DNA of 64,000 bases from Bacteroidales bacterium (GTDB taxonomy: Bacteria; Bacteroidota; Bacteroidia; Bacteroidales; P3), in the NCBI GenBank assembly GCA_017483575.1, contig JAFUWF010000001.1, positions 1 to 64,000 on the forward strand. The letters are read 5' to 3'. A program made the position numbers and the translations under genes. Shown here one piece after another: positions 34,736-42,059 of this stretch; the stretch's first letter is position 1, and every line of letters begins with the position of its first letter. A model generated the notes under the pieces. It was not told the origin of the DNA. It saw only the letters and a program-made list of their open reading frames with translations, and made no database searches.

Positions 34736-35502
34736 AAACAAGGATATTCAACTTTGGTCAGGAACAATCCGCAGGCCGGCATACTCGTGCCCGCCGCGCA
34801 GCGGTCCTTCTTTTCAACAATCTCACGCAGGCCATCGATGCTCAGCTTCCCGCGGCCCACGTCCAGCAACGTCCCCGTCACGCTCCGCACCATATTCCTC
34901 AGGAAACGGTTGCTGCGGATGGTGAAGACCCACTCGTCGCCTACCGCGTCCCAATGGGCCTCCGAGAGGTGGCAGATATTGGTCTTCACCTGCGTATGCA
35001 ACTTGGCGAAACTCGTAAAGTCCTCATACTCCATCAGCACGCGGGCCGCCTCGTTCATCTTGTCGACATCGGGACGATAGTAGATGCGGCAGTACTGCCC
35101 CTGGCGGAACGGCAACCGCCGGTCGCTCACATGATACTGGTAGGTGCGCGCAATGGCGTCGAACCTCGCATGCGCATTGTCCGCCACAGGGAAGATCTCG
35201 AAAATGGCAATGTCCGGCGGCAGCAGATTGTTGAGCTTGAACACCAAATTGGAACAATCCAACTCCTCCCCCAAGTCAGGGGAAGTGCCCGCAGGGCGGA
35301 GGAGTGTGTCGAAGTGGGCATAGAAATCGCTCGCATGCACTCCCGTATCCGTCCTCCCGCAACCCACCACGGCAATCCTCTCGCGCAGCAGCGTAGAAAG
35401 GGCGTTCTCCAGCGTCTGCTGCACCGTAGGCAACCCCGGCTGCGTCTGCCAACCGTTGTAACTACCTCCATGATAGGCCAAATGTATAAAATATCGTCCC
35501 AT
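34732..35502 (-). CDS. truA: tRNA pseudouridine synthase A
   Basis: A protein of 256 residues. The catalytic Asp is D52 in GCGRTDTGVHA. NLVFKLNNLLPPDIAI and FLRNMVRSVTGTLLDVGRG are conserved TruA blocks. It converts U38-U40 in tRNA anticodon stems to pseudouridine. A repeat element (35262-35308) inserts about 16 residues (RPAGTSPDLGEELD) between DFYAHFDT and the NLVF block, a surface loop in TruA. It is the first gene of the truA-prmA run, with a -7 box at 35513-35520 that leaves only a few nucleotides of leader. Confidence 0.95.
   Translation of the reverse strand: MGRYFIHLAYHGGSYNGWQTQPGLPTVQQTLENALSTLLRERIAVVGCGRTDTGVHASDFYAHFDTLLRPAGTSPDLGEELDCSNLVFKLNNLLPPDIAIFEIFPVADNAHARFDAIARTYQYHVSDRRLPFRQGQYCRIYYRPDVDKMNEAARVLMEYEDFTSFAKLHTQVKTNICHLSEAHWDAVGDEWVFTIRSNRFLRNMVRSVTGTLLDVGRGKLSIDGLREIVEKKDRCAAGTSMPACGLFLTKVEYPCL
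35262..35308. repeat. Short CTCCTC palindromic element in frame in truA
   Basis: Ends ACTCCTC and GAGGAGTGTG, with an internal CCCC-AAGTCA-GGGG palindrome and a CCCGCAGGGC hairpin. Related to the 135-bp element at 9957 and the copy at 58286. Peptide SPDLGEE parallels SPNLGEQ and SPKLGEV in the DUF4838 gene. Confidence 0.8.
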
Positions 35503-35512
35503 AAATCGGATG

Positions 35513-35520
35513 CAAATTTA
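35513..35520 (-). promoter_or_regulatory. -7 promoter box of truA
   Basis: The minus strand reads TAAATTTG followed by CATCC. The ATG at 35502 is only 11 nt beyond the box, so the transcript is nearly leaderless if this is the promoter. Confidence 0.5.
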
Positions 35521-35567
35521 CACAAAAAATTTGATTTAAACACCGACTCATGAAAAAAACATTAAAA

Positions 35568-35628
35568 CACGAATGACCAGGAATTAACCATTAATTATTA
35601 ATGGGTCATTATTAATGGGCCATTCGTG
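35568..35628. repeat. 61-bp imperfect palindrome upstream of truA
   Basis: Outer arms CACGAATG and CATTCGTG, with inner TTAATTATTAAT symmetry and repeated TATTAATGGG motifs. It lies between the truA promoter and the tRNA terminator. Its function is unknown; it may be another small dispersed element. Confidence 0.6.
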
Positions 35629-35660
35629 GACATTCGCGTTTTTTTATTGGAGAACAAAAA

Positions 35661-35679
35661 ACCTCCGTTTTACGGAGGT
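35661..35679 (-). terminator. Terminator of tRNA-Glu
   Basis: A 7-bp stem ACCTCCG/CGGAGGT with a 5-nt loop, followed on the minus strand by TTTTTT. It is 4 nt beyond the tRNA 3' end. Confidence 0.75.
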
Positions 35680-35683
35680 TTTG

Positions 35684-35757
35684 TACCGCATATCAGAGTC
35701 GAACTGATGATCTTCTGCGTGAGAGGCAGATGTCCTGGACCACTAGACGAATGCGGC
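35684..35757 (-). tRNA. tRNA-Glu (anticodon CUC)
   Basis: A 74-nt cloverleaf on the minus strand. Acceptor GCCGCAT pairs with ATGCGGT, discriminator A. The anticodon stem TCTGC/GCAGA encloses loop CTCTCAC with anticodon CTC, and the T-arm carries TTCGACTC. CCA is not encoded. It reads GAG. A -7 box at 35791-35798 and a terminator at 35661-35679 make it a single-gene transcript. Confidence 0.93.
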
Positions 35758-35790
35758 TTTTTTGGTCACTTTCTCTGTCGAAAGCGAGTG

Positions 35791-35798
35791 CAAAAGTA
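35791..35798 (-). promoter_or_regulatory. -7 promoter box of tRNA-Glu
   Basis: The minus strand reads TACTTTTG, with the mature tRNA 5' end 33 nt downstream. Confidence 0.6.
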
Positions 35799-36024
35799 CG
35801 AACATTTTCCGAACTGACCAAATATTTTTTCAAACTTTTTTACATCGCACTAATTTTCAGCACGATATTTTTTCCACCATACCGCTTTTCCATCCTCCAA
35901 AACCCTCTTTTCGGCACAATTTTTCACCATTTTCACCCATCAACGGAAGCGTTAACCACTCCCCTTTTCATCCCTCATGCCACTAAAAATACTTGTCCCA
36001 AACCCCTACCAAATTGCTACTTTA

Positions 36025-36151
36025 TTCGACTGTTCTTATATAGTATACATATAGTATACATATACTTCTCATATAGTTCTTATATACAGTATATGAATAC
36101 TATATGAGAACTATATGTATACTATATGTATACTATATGAGAAGGGTCGAA
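36025..36151. repeat. 127-bp modular palindrome, copy B
   Basis: Same architecture as copy A with centre CAG. Left hexamers: GTTCTT, GTATAC, GTATAC, CTTCTC, GTTCTT. Right hexamers (reverse complement): CTTCTC, GTATAC, GTATAC, GTTCTC, GTATTC. The left arm is identical unit by unit to the right arm of copy A, so B is inverted relative to A. It lies 23 bp after the APH-RapZ stop. Confidence 0.95.
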
Positions 36152-36174
36152 GTAAGGGACTGTTTGACGGGGTT

Positions 36175-37731
36175 TTAGGGCCGGTTGGCGGGGGGATCCT
36201 GTTCGCGGTGGCGGAGGACGACGGCGATGTCGGGGTAGGTGCTGCGGAGCCAGAGGGCGGTCTGTTCGGCGCAGTAGACGGAGCGGTGCTGGCCGCCGGT
36301 GCAGCCAAAGGAGACCTGCAGGGCGGTGAAACGGCGCTCGATGTACTTGTCGACGCTCTGGGCGACGAGGCGACGGACATTGTCCAGGAACTCGTGGACA
36401 GGAGGTTCTTTCTGAAGGAATTCGATGACGGGGCGGTCCTTGCCGGTGTAGGTCTTGTATTCGGGGTAGCGGCCGGGATTGGGGAGGGCGCGGCAGTCGA
36501 AGATGAATCCGCCGCCGTTGCCGGTGGGGTCGTCGGGGAGGCCCTGCTTGAAGCTGAAGCTTTGGACGGTGACGGTGAGCGGCGAATCGTTTGCCGTCGG
36601 CGAATTTGGCGAATTGTTCTTTTCGCTCAGTTCGCTCAGTTCGCCGACAATCCGGTGCAGGTGCGGAAGGTCGGCGAAGATCTCGGGGTGGTCCTCGGCG
36701 AGGCGACGGAGGTTCTGAAGGGCCAGGGGGATGGACTGGAGGAAGTACTCCTTGCGCTCGAAGATGCCGCGGTAGCCGTAGGCGCCGAGGGTCTGGAGGA
36801 TGCGCAGGAGGAGGTAGGCCCGAAAGAGGTGGAGCCACTGTCGGCGCTCCTCGCCCTTGATGCCGCGGACGCGGAGGTAGTGGTCCAGCAGTTCGTGGCG
36901 GATGGGTTCGGGGAGGTTGGACTTGGCGCTGTAGAGGATGGAGGCCACATCGTACTGCGCGGCCCCGCGGCGGGCGCTTTGGAAGTCGATGTAAAATAAT
37001 TGAGAATTGAGAATTGAGAATTGAGAATTATCGGGGTGCGGCAGCGAATTTTCAATTTTCAATTTTCCATTTTCAATTACCATGATGTTGCGGGTCTGGA
37101 AGTCGCGGTAGAGGAGGTAGCGGGTGTCGGCCTGCAGGAGCGTGTCTGCCAGACGGTTGAAGTCGTCCTCGAGGAGCTGCTCGTCGAAGGGGACGTGGGC
37201 GAGCTTGAGGTAGTGGTACTTGAAGTAGTTGAGGTCCCAGAGGATGGACTGGCGGTCGAAGTCGGCGCGGGGATAGGACCAGGAGAAGTCGAAGTCGGCG
37301 CCGGCCTGCTGAATGTCGGCGAGGTCGGCGAGGGCCTGCTTGTAGAGGGCGAGCATCTCGGCGTCGAATCCCCCACCCTGCCGTTGTTTCTCGTGCAGAA
37401 GCCCGTAGAGCGAGAGGTCGCCGAGGTCCTGCTGGAGGTAGCAGCGCTCGTCGGGGGCGACGGCGTAGAGCTCTGGGACACAGATGCCTTTGGCACGGAG
37501 GTGACGGTCGAGGGCGAAGAAGGCGCGGTTCTCGCGGAGGTCGTCGCCGACGGTGCCGATGGCGGACAGGCACGAGGTATGAGGTATAGGGTCGGAATGC
37601 TGACCTCCGACCTCCGACTGCCGACCTATCAGCCGGTAGTAACGACGCGAAGAGCCCTGGGCACCGATGGAGAGTATCTCGGTGCAGGGTTCGCCCGCCC
37701 ACTGCTGGAAGAGCTTCTTGAGGCGTTCCAT
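36175..37731 (-). CDS. Sugar kinase-like APH domain fused to RapZ C-terminal domain
   Basis: A protein of 518 residues. Residues 1-345 are an aminoglycoside-phosphotransferase fold: the N-lobe GSSRRYYRL and GENRAFF-like region, catalytic loop YLLYRDFQTRNIMV and metal loop YIDFQSARRG. This is closest in layout to AmgK-type cell-wall sugar kinases. Residues 395-510 resemble the C-terminal domain of RapZ (VSFGCTGGQHRSVYCAE, with a phosphate-binding loop). The pairing suggests amino-sugar sensing or salvage for envelope synthesis, which is inferred. Three in-frame repeat insertions are present (37574-37630, 36998-37076, 36599-36648). The last lies between the two domains and the second right beside the catalytic loop. 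The gene is 4 bp after bactofilin. Confidence 0.85.
   Translation of the reverse strand: MERLKKLFQQWAGEPCTEILSIGAQGSSRRYYRLIGRQSEVGGQHSDPIPHTSCLSAIGTVGDDLRENRAFFALDRHLRAKGICVPELYAVAPDERCYLQQDLGDLSLYGLLHEKQRQGGGFDAEMLALYKQALADLADIQQAGADFDFSWSYPRADFDRQSILWDLNYFKYHYLKLAHVPFDEQLLEDDFNRLADTLLQADTRYLLYRDFQTRNIMVIENGKLKIENSLPHPDNSQFSILNSQLFYIDFQSARRGAAQYDVASILYSAKSNLPEPIRHELLDHYLRVRGIKGEERRQWLHLFRAYLLLRILQTLGAYGYRGIFERKEYFLQSIPLALQNLRRLAEDHPEIFADLPHLHRIVGELSELSEKNNSPNSPTANDSPLTVTVQSFSFKQGLPDDPTGNGGGFIFDCRALPNPGRYPEYKTYTGKDRPVIEFLQKEPPVHEFLDNVRRLVAQSVDKYIERRFTALQVSFGCTGGQHRSVYCAEQTALWLRSTYPDIAVVLRHREQDPPANRP
36599..36648. repeat. Inverted nonamer repeat in the APH-RapZ linker
   Basis: Two GGCGAATT(T/G) units face three TTCGCTCAG/TTCGCCGAC units. 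With a 9-bp period the peptide repeats as SEL-SEL and NSP-NSP. It forms a flexible linker between the kinase and RapZ domains. Confidence 0.7.
36998..37076. repeat. Inverted heptamer arrays (AATTGAG/TTTTCAA) in frame beside the kinase catalytic loop
   Basis: Four AATTGAG units (36998-37025), a 23-nt loop, then four TTTTCAA-type units (37049-37076). On the minus strand the insert is read as ENGKLKIENSLPHPDNSQFS and following, between the catalytic loop (RNIMV) and the metal-binding loop (YIDFQ). Confidence 0.9.
37574..37630. repeat. Inverted heptamer arrays (ACCTCCG type) in frame near the kinase N-terminus
   Basis: Left units GAGGTAT, GAGGTAT, AGGGTCG; right units ACCTCCG, ACCTCCG, ACTGCCG, ACCTATC. 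Encodes RQSEVGGQHSDPIPHTS after the glycine-rich strand. Same family as 17041-17120. Confidence 0.85.
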
Positions 37732-37735
37732 TGCC

Positions 37736-38143
37736 TTATTCCTCAGGGGCTTTTTCGTTGGCTGCCTGCTCGGCTTCGAGCTGCTGCTGCTTGCGCACCT
37801 CGTCGAGCATGCAGCACTTGCCGGTGAAGACGGCGCCGGGCTCGATGGAGAGCTTGTTGATGAGGATGTCGCCTTTGACGCGGGCGGTGTTGTGGAGAGA
37901 GAGGAGTTCCTTCACAGAGAGGTTGCCGTTGACGCAGCCGATGATGTTGGCGTTGAGGCAGAGGATGTTGCCGTTGACAACACCGGTGTCGCCGACGACG
38001 ATTTTTCCGTTGCTCTGGATATTGCCTTCGAGGGTTCCGTCGAGGCGGAAGTCGCCGCTAGCAGTGATGTCGCCCTTGATGACGGTGCCTTTGGTGATGA
38101 TGTTGATTGCGTTGGGTGTGTCGGTTTCCATTGTTCTGGCCAT
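37736..38143 (-). CDS. Bactofilin (polymer-forming cytoskeletal protein)
   Basis: A protein of 135 residues. A right-handed beta-helix is indicated by hydrophobic/Gly periodicity: KGTVIKGDITASGDFRLDGTLEGNIQ and GVVNGNILCLNANIIGCVNGNL. Short polar tails flank it (the C-terminus is rich in Glu/Gln/Ala). Bactofilins polymerise without nucleotide and scaffold peptidoglycan enzymes or polar structures. The gene lies 51 bp after sprE/porW and 4 bp before the APH-RapZ gene, consistent with an envelope-building operon. Confidence 0.92.
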   Translation of the reverse strand: MARTMETDTPNAINIITKGTVIKGDITASGDFRLDGTLEGNIQSNGKIVVGDTGVVNGNILCLNANIIGCVNGNLSVKELLSLHNTARVKGDILINKLSIEPGAVFTGKCCMLDEVRKQQQLEAEQAANEKAPEE

Positions 38144-38194
38144 ATTGATTAATATTAAAATGAATTATTGCTTGTTTGTTTTTTTTTCGTTCGT

Positions 38195-40954
38195 TTATTG
38201 TTGTTTCACCAGGTAGCGTTCCATGAAGCGCAGGTAGGCGTTGACGTCCTTGCGGTTGTAGAAGGTGGCGTAGTTCTGGGTGGAGATGGGGAACTGCCGA
38301 TGGTCGGAGTCGGCATACTGGCGCAGGGGGCTTTCTTCCTGCTGCAGGTGGCGCCAATAGCCGATGGCCTCGTCGGCGTCGACGAAGCGGTGGATGGTGA
38401 TGATCTGTGTGGTGTCGGTGAAGAGGGCGGAGTTGACACCGTAGCCCTTGTTGGAATAGTATTTGGTGTTGAACTGGGCGAGCTTCATCTGGAGCTCGGT
38501 GGCCTTGATGGTGCGGTCGTTGACGACGACGACCACGAAGTACTGCTGGCCCTCGCGCTGGCGGTAGACCATGGACTCCGGAGGCAGGGGCTCCTCTTCC
38601 TCGGCAGAGGCCTGGGGTTTGGGGGTTGAGGCCTGCGGCTTCTCCCTGCGGACGCGCTGCTCGTCGGCCGAGGTGATTTCCTCGGAGGAGGCGAAAGTGG
38701 TGTCCAGCAGGATGTTGAGCTGGGCTTCGGCCAGGGGCTGTATGCTGTCGGTCTTGGGGAGGGCGGCGAGCTTGGAGAAGAGGCCGATGGCATCGGAACG
38801 GTTGCCCATGCGTGCCAGGGCGAGGCCCTTCCAGTAGCGGAACTTGTGGAGGGCGGGGTTGTCGGGGTAGACTTCCTCGGCCTCGTCGGCCAGGCTGACG
38901 ACGGTGGAGAAGCGGTGGTTAGCATACTGGGTGTAGAGCTGTTCGTAGTCGGCCTCGATGCGGCGGGAGCGGCGGATGAGTTCCTTGTAGTACTCGTTGT
39001 CGCGGATGAGGTTGGCGAAGTCGCTGTCGGGGAAGCCCATGAGGACCATGTCGCGGTAGTAGTTGGCCTGGGGGGTGTTGCCCTGACGGTCGTAGATGCG
39101 ATAGAGCATGTAGAAGGCCTGCACAATCTCGGGATAGGCGGTGTAGTCCTTTGCCAGGCGGTGGTAGCACTCCAGGGCCCGGGGGATGTTGCCGATGCCG
39201 TCGTAGAAGATGTATCCGGCGTTGAGGAGGGAGATGGAGGTGAGGGAGTCGATGGAGTCGAGGTCCTGCTGCGTGGCGGGGAGGTCCTTGAGGTAGAAGG
39301 CCACGCTGTGGGGGTCGTTGGGGTCGCCGGAGGCGGATGCCTGGGACTTGGGGTCGGAGGCCTGGGAGGCGAGGGTATCGGCATCGGACTCCTCCTCGTC
39401 GGGGAGGTCGTCGAAGGCGAAGGTGGACATCTTGTTGGAGAGGAACCAGAGGTCCTCCAGGGAGCGCATGCCCCAGCGCTGGCGGAAGGTCTCTTTGCCC
39501 TTCTGGACGGTGTTGGGGGTGTAGAAATACCAGTCGCCGGTGAGGGTGTTCTGCTGCTGGCGGGCGTCGTTGCGGAGTTCCTCCAGGAGGGCGCGTTCCT
39601 TGGCTTCCTCTTCCTGGCGTTTGAGGTCCTCAATCTTCTGGTTGATGAGCTGCAGCCGTTCGGCTTCGGGCATGGAGGCCACGGCGAGGAGGGAGTCGCA
39701 ACGAGAGTAGACGCGGGTGTAGGAGGCCAGCTCGGTGAGCATCTCGTGGCGACGGCGGATGAAGTCGTAGCGGGGATAGTCGGCAGCGATGCATTGCATG
39801 GCGGTGTCGTAGTAGCGCTGGGCCAGGTCGTAGTTCTCGAAGACCTCGTACTGCACCTCGCCCATGCGGAGGGCCGACTGGGCACGCTGGGCTTTGTTGA
39901 CGGTGGCCAGGGCCACGGAGAGGCGGTAGTTGTCGCAGGCCTTGTCGGGCTGCTTGACGCCGAGGAACATCTCGCCCTTGGCGAAGTAGATCTGGTCGCG
40001 ATACTCCTCGTTCTTCTTGTCGGAGATCATGTCGTCCAGCTGGCGTTCGAGCTTGGCGATGTCGGTATGCTCGAGGTCGGCGCAGGAAGCCATGCCCAGC
40101 TTGGCGTTGAATTCGAGGACATAGGGCGGACGGTAGGAGAGCACCTGGTCGTAGTACTTGGCGGCGACGGAGCGTTTGTCCAGATGGCGGTAGATCTGGG
40201 CCATGAGGAACGCGAGGCGGGCCTTGGTGTAGCGGTCGGAGGAGGCGTCGATGGCTTCGTGGATGTACTCCACGGCCTTCTTGTACTTCTCCTGCGGCAC
40301 AGTGGCTTCGACCATGGCGATGTAGAGCTTGTCGCGCTGGGAGCGGGAGAAGTTGCCCTTGGCCAGCCGCTGCACGAGCTGGTCGAGGGCGGCCTCGGCC
40401 TCGTCGTAGCGCTTCTCCATGGTCATGCAACGGGCCAGGAGGACGGCGCCCTCGTCGCCAGCATGGGTGCCGGCGAACTGCTGGATGAGGATGTCGCAGG
40501 TGTTGGAGGTGGAGACGTAGTCGTGCTTGTAGAAGGTGGCGTAGGCCGTCATGAGGTAGCACTCCTTGATGTAGGGCACGTGTTCGATGCCCTTGACAAA
40601 GATGCTGTGCTTCTGGATGCCCTTGACGCCTTTCTCGATGGCGCGGTCCATCTCGGGGTTGATGCTGCGTGCCAGCTCGTCGTCGCCGAGGTTTTCGGGG
40701 GCAAGGAAGCGCGTGTAGTCGTCGACGGCCGTCTGGCGGAGCTTGGCCTTGCCGGCCTTGAGGCTCTCGTTGCCGTTCCACCAGACGTTGTAGTGGCACG
40801 TGACGTTGTGGTACTGGATGTTGGTCCACTTGGCTTTCTCGGTGGAACATCCTGCCAAAAAGAGGAATGAAAAAGCAAAAACGAGAGAGAGGCTTGCGCA
40901 GGCGACCTGCGTAAGGCATCTACCATTTCTCATTTTTCCTTTTTTATTTCTCAT
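38195..40954 (-). CDS. SprE/PorW-like T9SS-associated TPR lipoprotein
   Basis: A protein of 919 residues. The start at 40954 gives MRNKKGKMRNG, a hydrophobic core and lipobox LAGC; a start at 40933 is possible. The segment after the Cys, KWTNIQYHNVTCHYNVWWNG, is the hallmark of SprE/PorW proteins, whose role is to connect the T9SS motor and translocon. Many TPR-like helices follow. A Ser/Ala/Pro-rich low-complexity region lies near residue 560 and another near 770. The C-terminal domain (VVVVVNDRTIKATELQMKLAQFN) is conserved. Both arms of an inverted heptamer array fall in the signal-peptide region (40855-40958). The gene lies 4 bp after ychF. Confidence 0.85.
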   Translation of the reverse strand: MRNKKGKMRNGRCLTQVACASLSLVFAFSFLFLAGCSTEKAKWTNIQYHNVTCHYNVWWNGNESLKAGKAKLRQTAVDDYTRFLAPENLGDDELARSINPEMDRAIEKGVKGIQKHSIFVKGIEHVPYIKECYLMTAYATFYKHDYVSTSNTCDILIQQFAGTHAGDEGAVLLARCMTMEKRYDEAEAALDQLVQRLAKGNFSRSQRDKLYIAMVEATVPQEKYKKAVEYIHEAIDASSDRYTKARLAFLMAQIYRHLDKRSVAAKYYDQVLSYRPPYVLEFNAKLGMASCADLEHTDIAKLERQLDDMISDKKNEEYRDQIYFAKGEMFLGVKQPDKACDNYRLSVALATVNKAQRAQSALRMGEVQYEVFENYDLAQRYYDTAMQCIAADYPRYDFIRRRHEMLTELASYTRVYSRCDSLLAVASMPEAERLQLINQKIEDLKRQEEEAKERALLEELRNDARQQQNTLTGDWYFYTPNTVQKGKETFRQRWGMRSLEDLWFLSNKMSTFAFDDLPDEEESDADTLASQASDPKSQASASGDPNDPHSVAFYLKDLPATQQDLDSIDSLTSISLLNAGYIFYDGIGNIPRALECYHRLAKDYTAYPEIVQAFYMLYRIYDRQGNTPQANYYRDMVLMGFPDSDFANLIRDNEYYKELIRRSRRIEADYEQLYTQYANHRFSTVVSLADEAEEVYPDNPALHKFRYWKGLALARMGNRSDAIGLFSKLAALPKTDSIQPLAEAQLNILLDTTFASSEEITSADEQRVRREKPQASTPKPQASAEEEEPLPPESMVYRQREGQQYFVVVVVNDRTIKATELQMKLAQFNTKYYSNKGYGVNSALFTDTTQIITIHRFVDADEAIGYWRHLQQEESPLRQYADSDHRQFPISTQNYATFYNRKDVNAYLRFMERYLVKQQ

Positions 40955-40958
40955 TCTG
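40855..40958. repeat. Inverted heptamer arrays spanning the SprE signal peptide
   Basis: Right array (CATTTCT, CATTTTT, CCTTTTT, TATTTCT, CATTCTG; 40924-40958) contains both candidate start codons. Left array (CCAAAAA, GAGGAAT, GAAAAAG, CAAAAAC, GAGAGAG; 40855-40889) encodes the hydrophobic FAFSFLFL core. Same unit type as 48491-48603. Confidence 0.75.
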
Positions 40959-42059
40959 TCAGACGTTGAAGCGGAAGTGCATGATGTCGCCGTCCTGGAC
41001 AACGTAGTCCTTGCCCTCGACGGAGATCTTGCCGGCCTCGCGGCACTTGGCTTCGGAACCGAGGGATACGTAGTCGTCGTACTTGATGACCTCGGCACGA
41101 ATGAAGCCACGCTCGAAGTCGGAATGGATAATACCCGCTGTCTGAGGGGCTTTCATACCCTTGCGGAAGGTCCAAGCACGGCACTCCTTGGGGCCGGCGG
41201 TGAGGAAGGTCTGGAGGTTGAGCAGGTGGTAGGCGGCCTTGATAAGGCGGTTGACGCCGCTCTCCTTGAGGCCCAGGTCCTCGAGGAACATCTGCTTCTC
41301 CTCGTAGGTCTCCAGCTCGGCGATGTCGGCCTCGATGCCGGCACCGATGACCAGCACCTCGGCCTGCTCGTCCTTGACGGCCTGGCGGACGGCGTCGACG
41401 TAGGCGTTGCCGTTGACCACCGACCCCTCGTCCACGTTGCAGACATAGAGCACGGGCTTGGAGGTGAGGAGCATGAGGTCGCGGGCCACCTCGGCCTGGT
41501 TCTCGTCCAGCTGCACGGTGCGGGCGCTCTTGCCCTCGAGGAGGGCGGCCTTGTAGAGGTCCATCACCTCGACGAGGCGCTTGGCATGGGCATCGCCGCC
41601 GGCCTTGCTTTTCTTGACCTCCTTCTCATAGCGGTTCTCGATGGTTTCGAGGTCTTTGAACTGGAGTTCGAGGTCGATGGTCAGCTTGTCGCGCACAGGG
41701 TCGACGGTGCCGTCGACGTGGGTGATATTGTCGTCGTCGAAACAGCGGAGGACATGGATGATGGCGTCGCAGTTGCGTATGTCGGCCAGGAACTTGTTTC
41801 CGAGGCCTTCGCCCTTGGAGGCGCCTTTCACCAGACCGGCGATGTCGACAATCTCGACGGTGGCGGGAACGACGCTGGCGGGACGCTCAATCTCCACCAG
41901 CTTGGCCAGACGCTCGTCGGGGACGGTGATGACGCCCACGTTGGGCTCGATGGTGCAGAACGGGAAGTTGGCCGCCTGGGCCTTGGCGTTGCTCAGGCAG
42001 TTGAAAAGGGTGGACTTGCCCACATTGGGCAGTCCCACTATACCACATTGGAGGCTCAT
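40959..42059 (-). CDS. ychF: Ribosome-binding GTPase/ATPase YchF
   Basis: A protein of 366 residues, the family length. P-loop GLPNVGKSTLFN is at 9-20, followed by the switch II DIAGLVKGASKGEGLGN, the nucleotide-specificity NVDE and the TGS domain at the C-terminus (AWTFRKGMKAPQTAGIIHSDFERGFIRAEV). YchF/OLA1 proteins hydrolyse ATP in preference to GTP and act on the ribosome and oxidative stress response. The start overlaps the glycosyltransferase stop by 4 nt (ATGA). Confidence 0.97.
   Translation of the reverse strand: MSLQCGIVGLPNVGKSTLFNCLSNAKAQAANFPFCTIEPNVGVITVPDERLAKLVEIERPASVVPATVEIVDIAGLVKGASKGEGLGNKFLADIRNCDAIIHVLRCFDDDNITHVDGTVDPVRDKLTIDLELQFKDLETIENRYEKEVKKSKAGGDAHAKRLVEVMDLYKAALLEGKSARTVQLDENQAEVARDLMLLTSKPVLYVCNVDEGSVVNGNAYVDAVRQAVKDEQAEVLVIGAGIEADIAELETYEEKQMFLEDLGLKESGVNRLIKAAYHLLNLQTFLTAGPKECRAWTFRKGMKAPQTAGIIHSDFERGFIRAEVIKYDDYVSLGSEAKCREAGKISVEGKDYVVQDGDIMHFRFNV

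Larger units (their letters stand above)
35758..36174. other. AT-rich gap between tRNA-Glu and the APH-RapZ gene
   Basis: About 417 bp without a gene. It holds the tRNA promoter, a T-rich plus-strand stretch with no open frame of note, and the 127-bp palindrome B, which begins 267 bp from the tRNA and ends 23 bp from the stop codon of the APH-RapZ gene. Confidence 0.7.
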
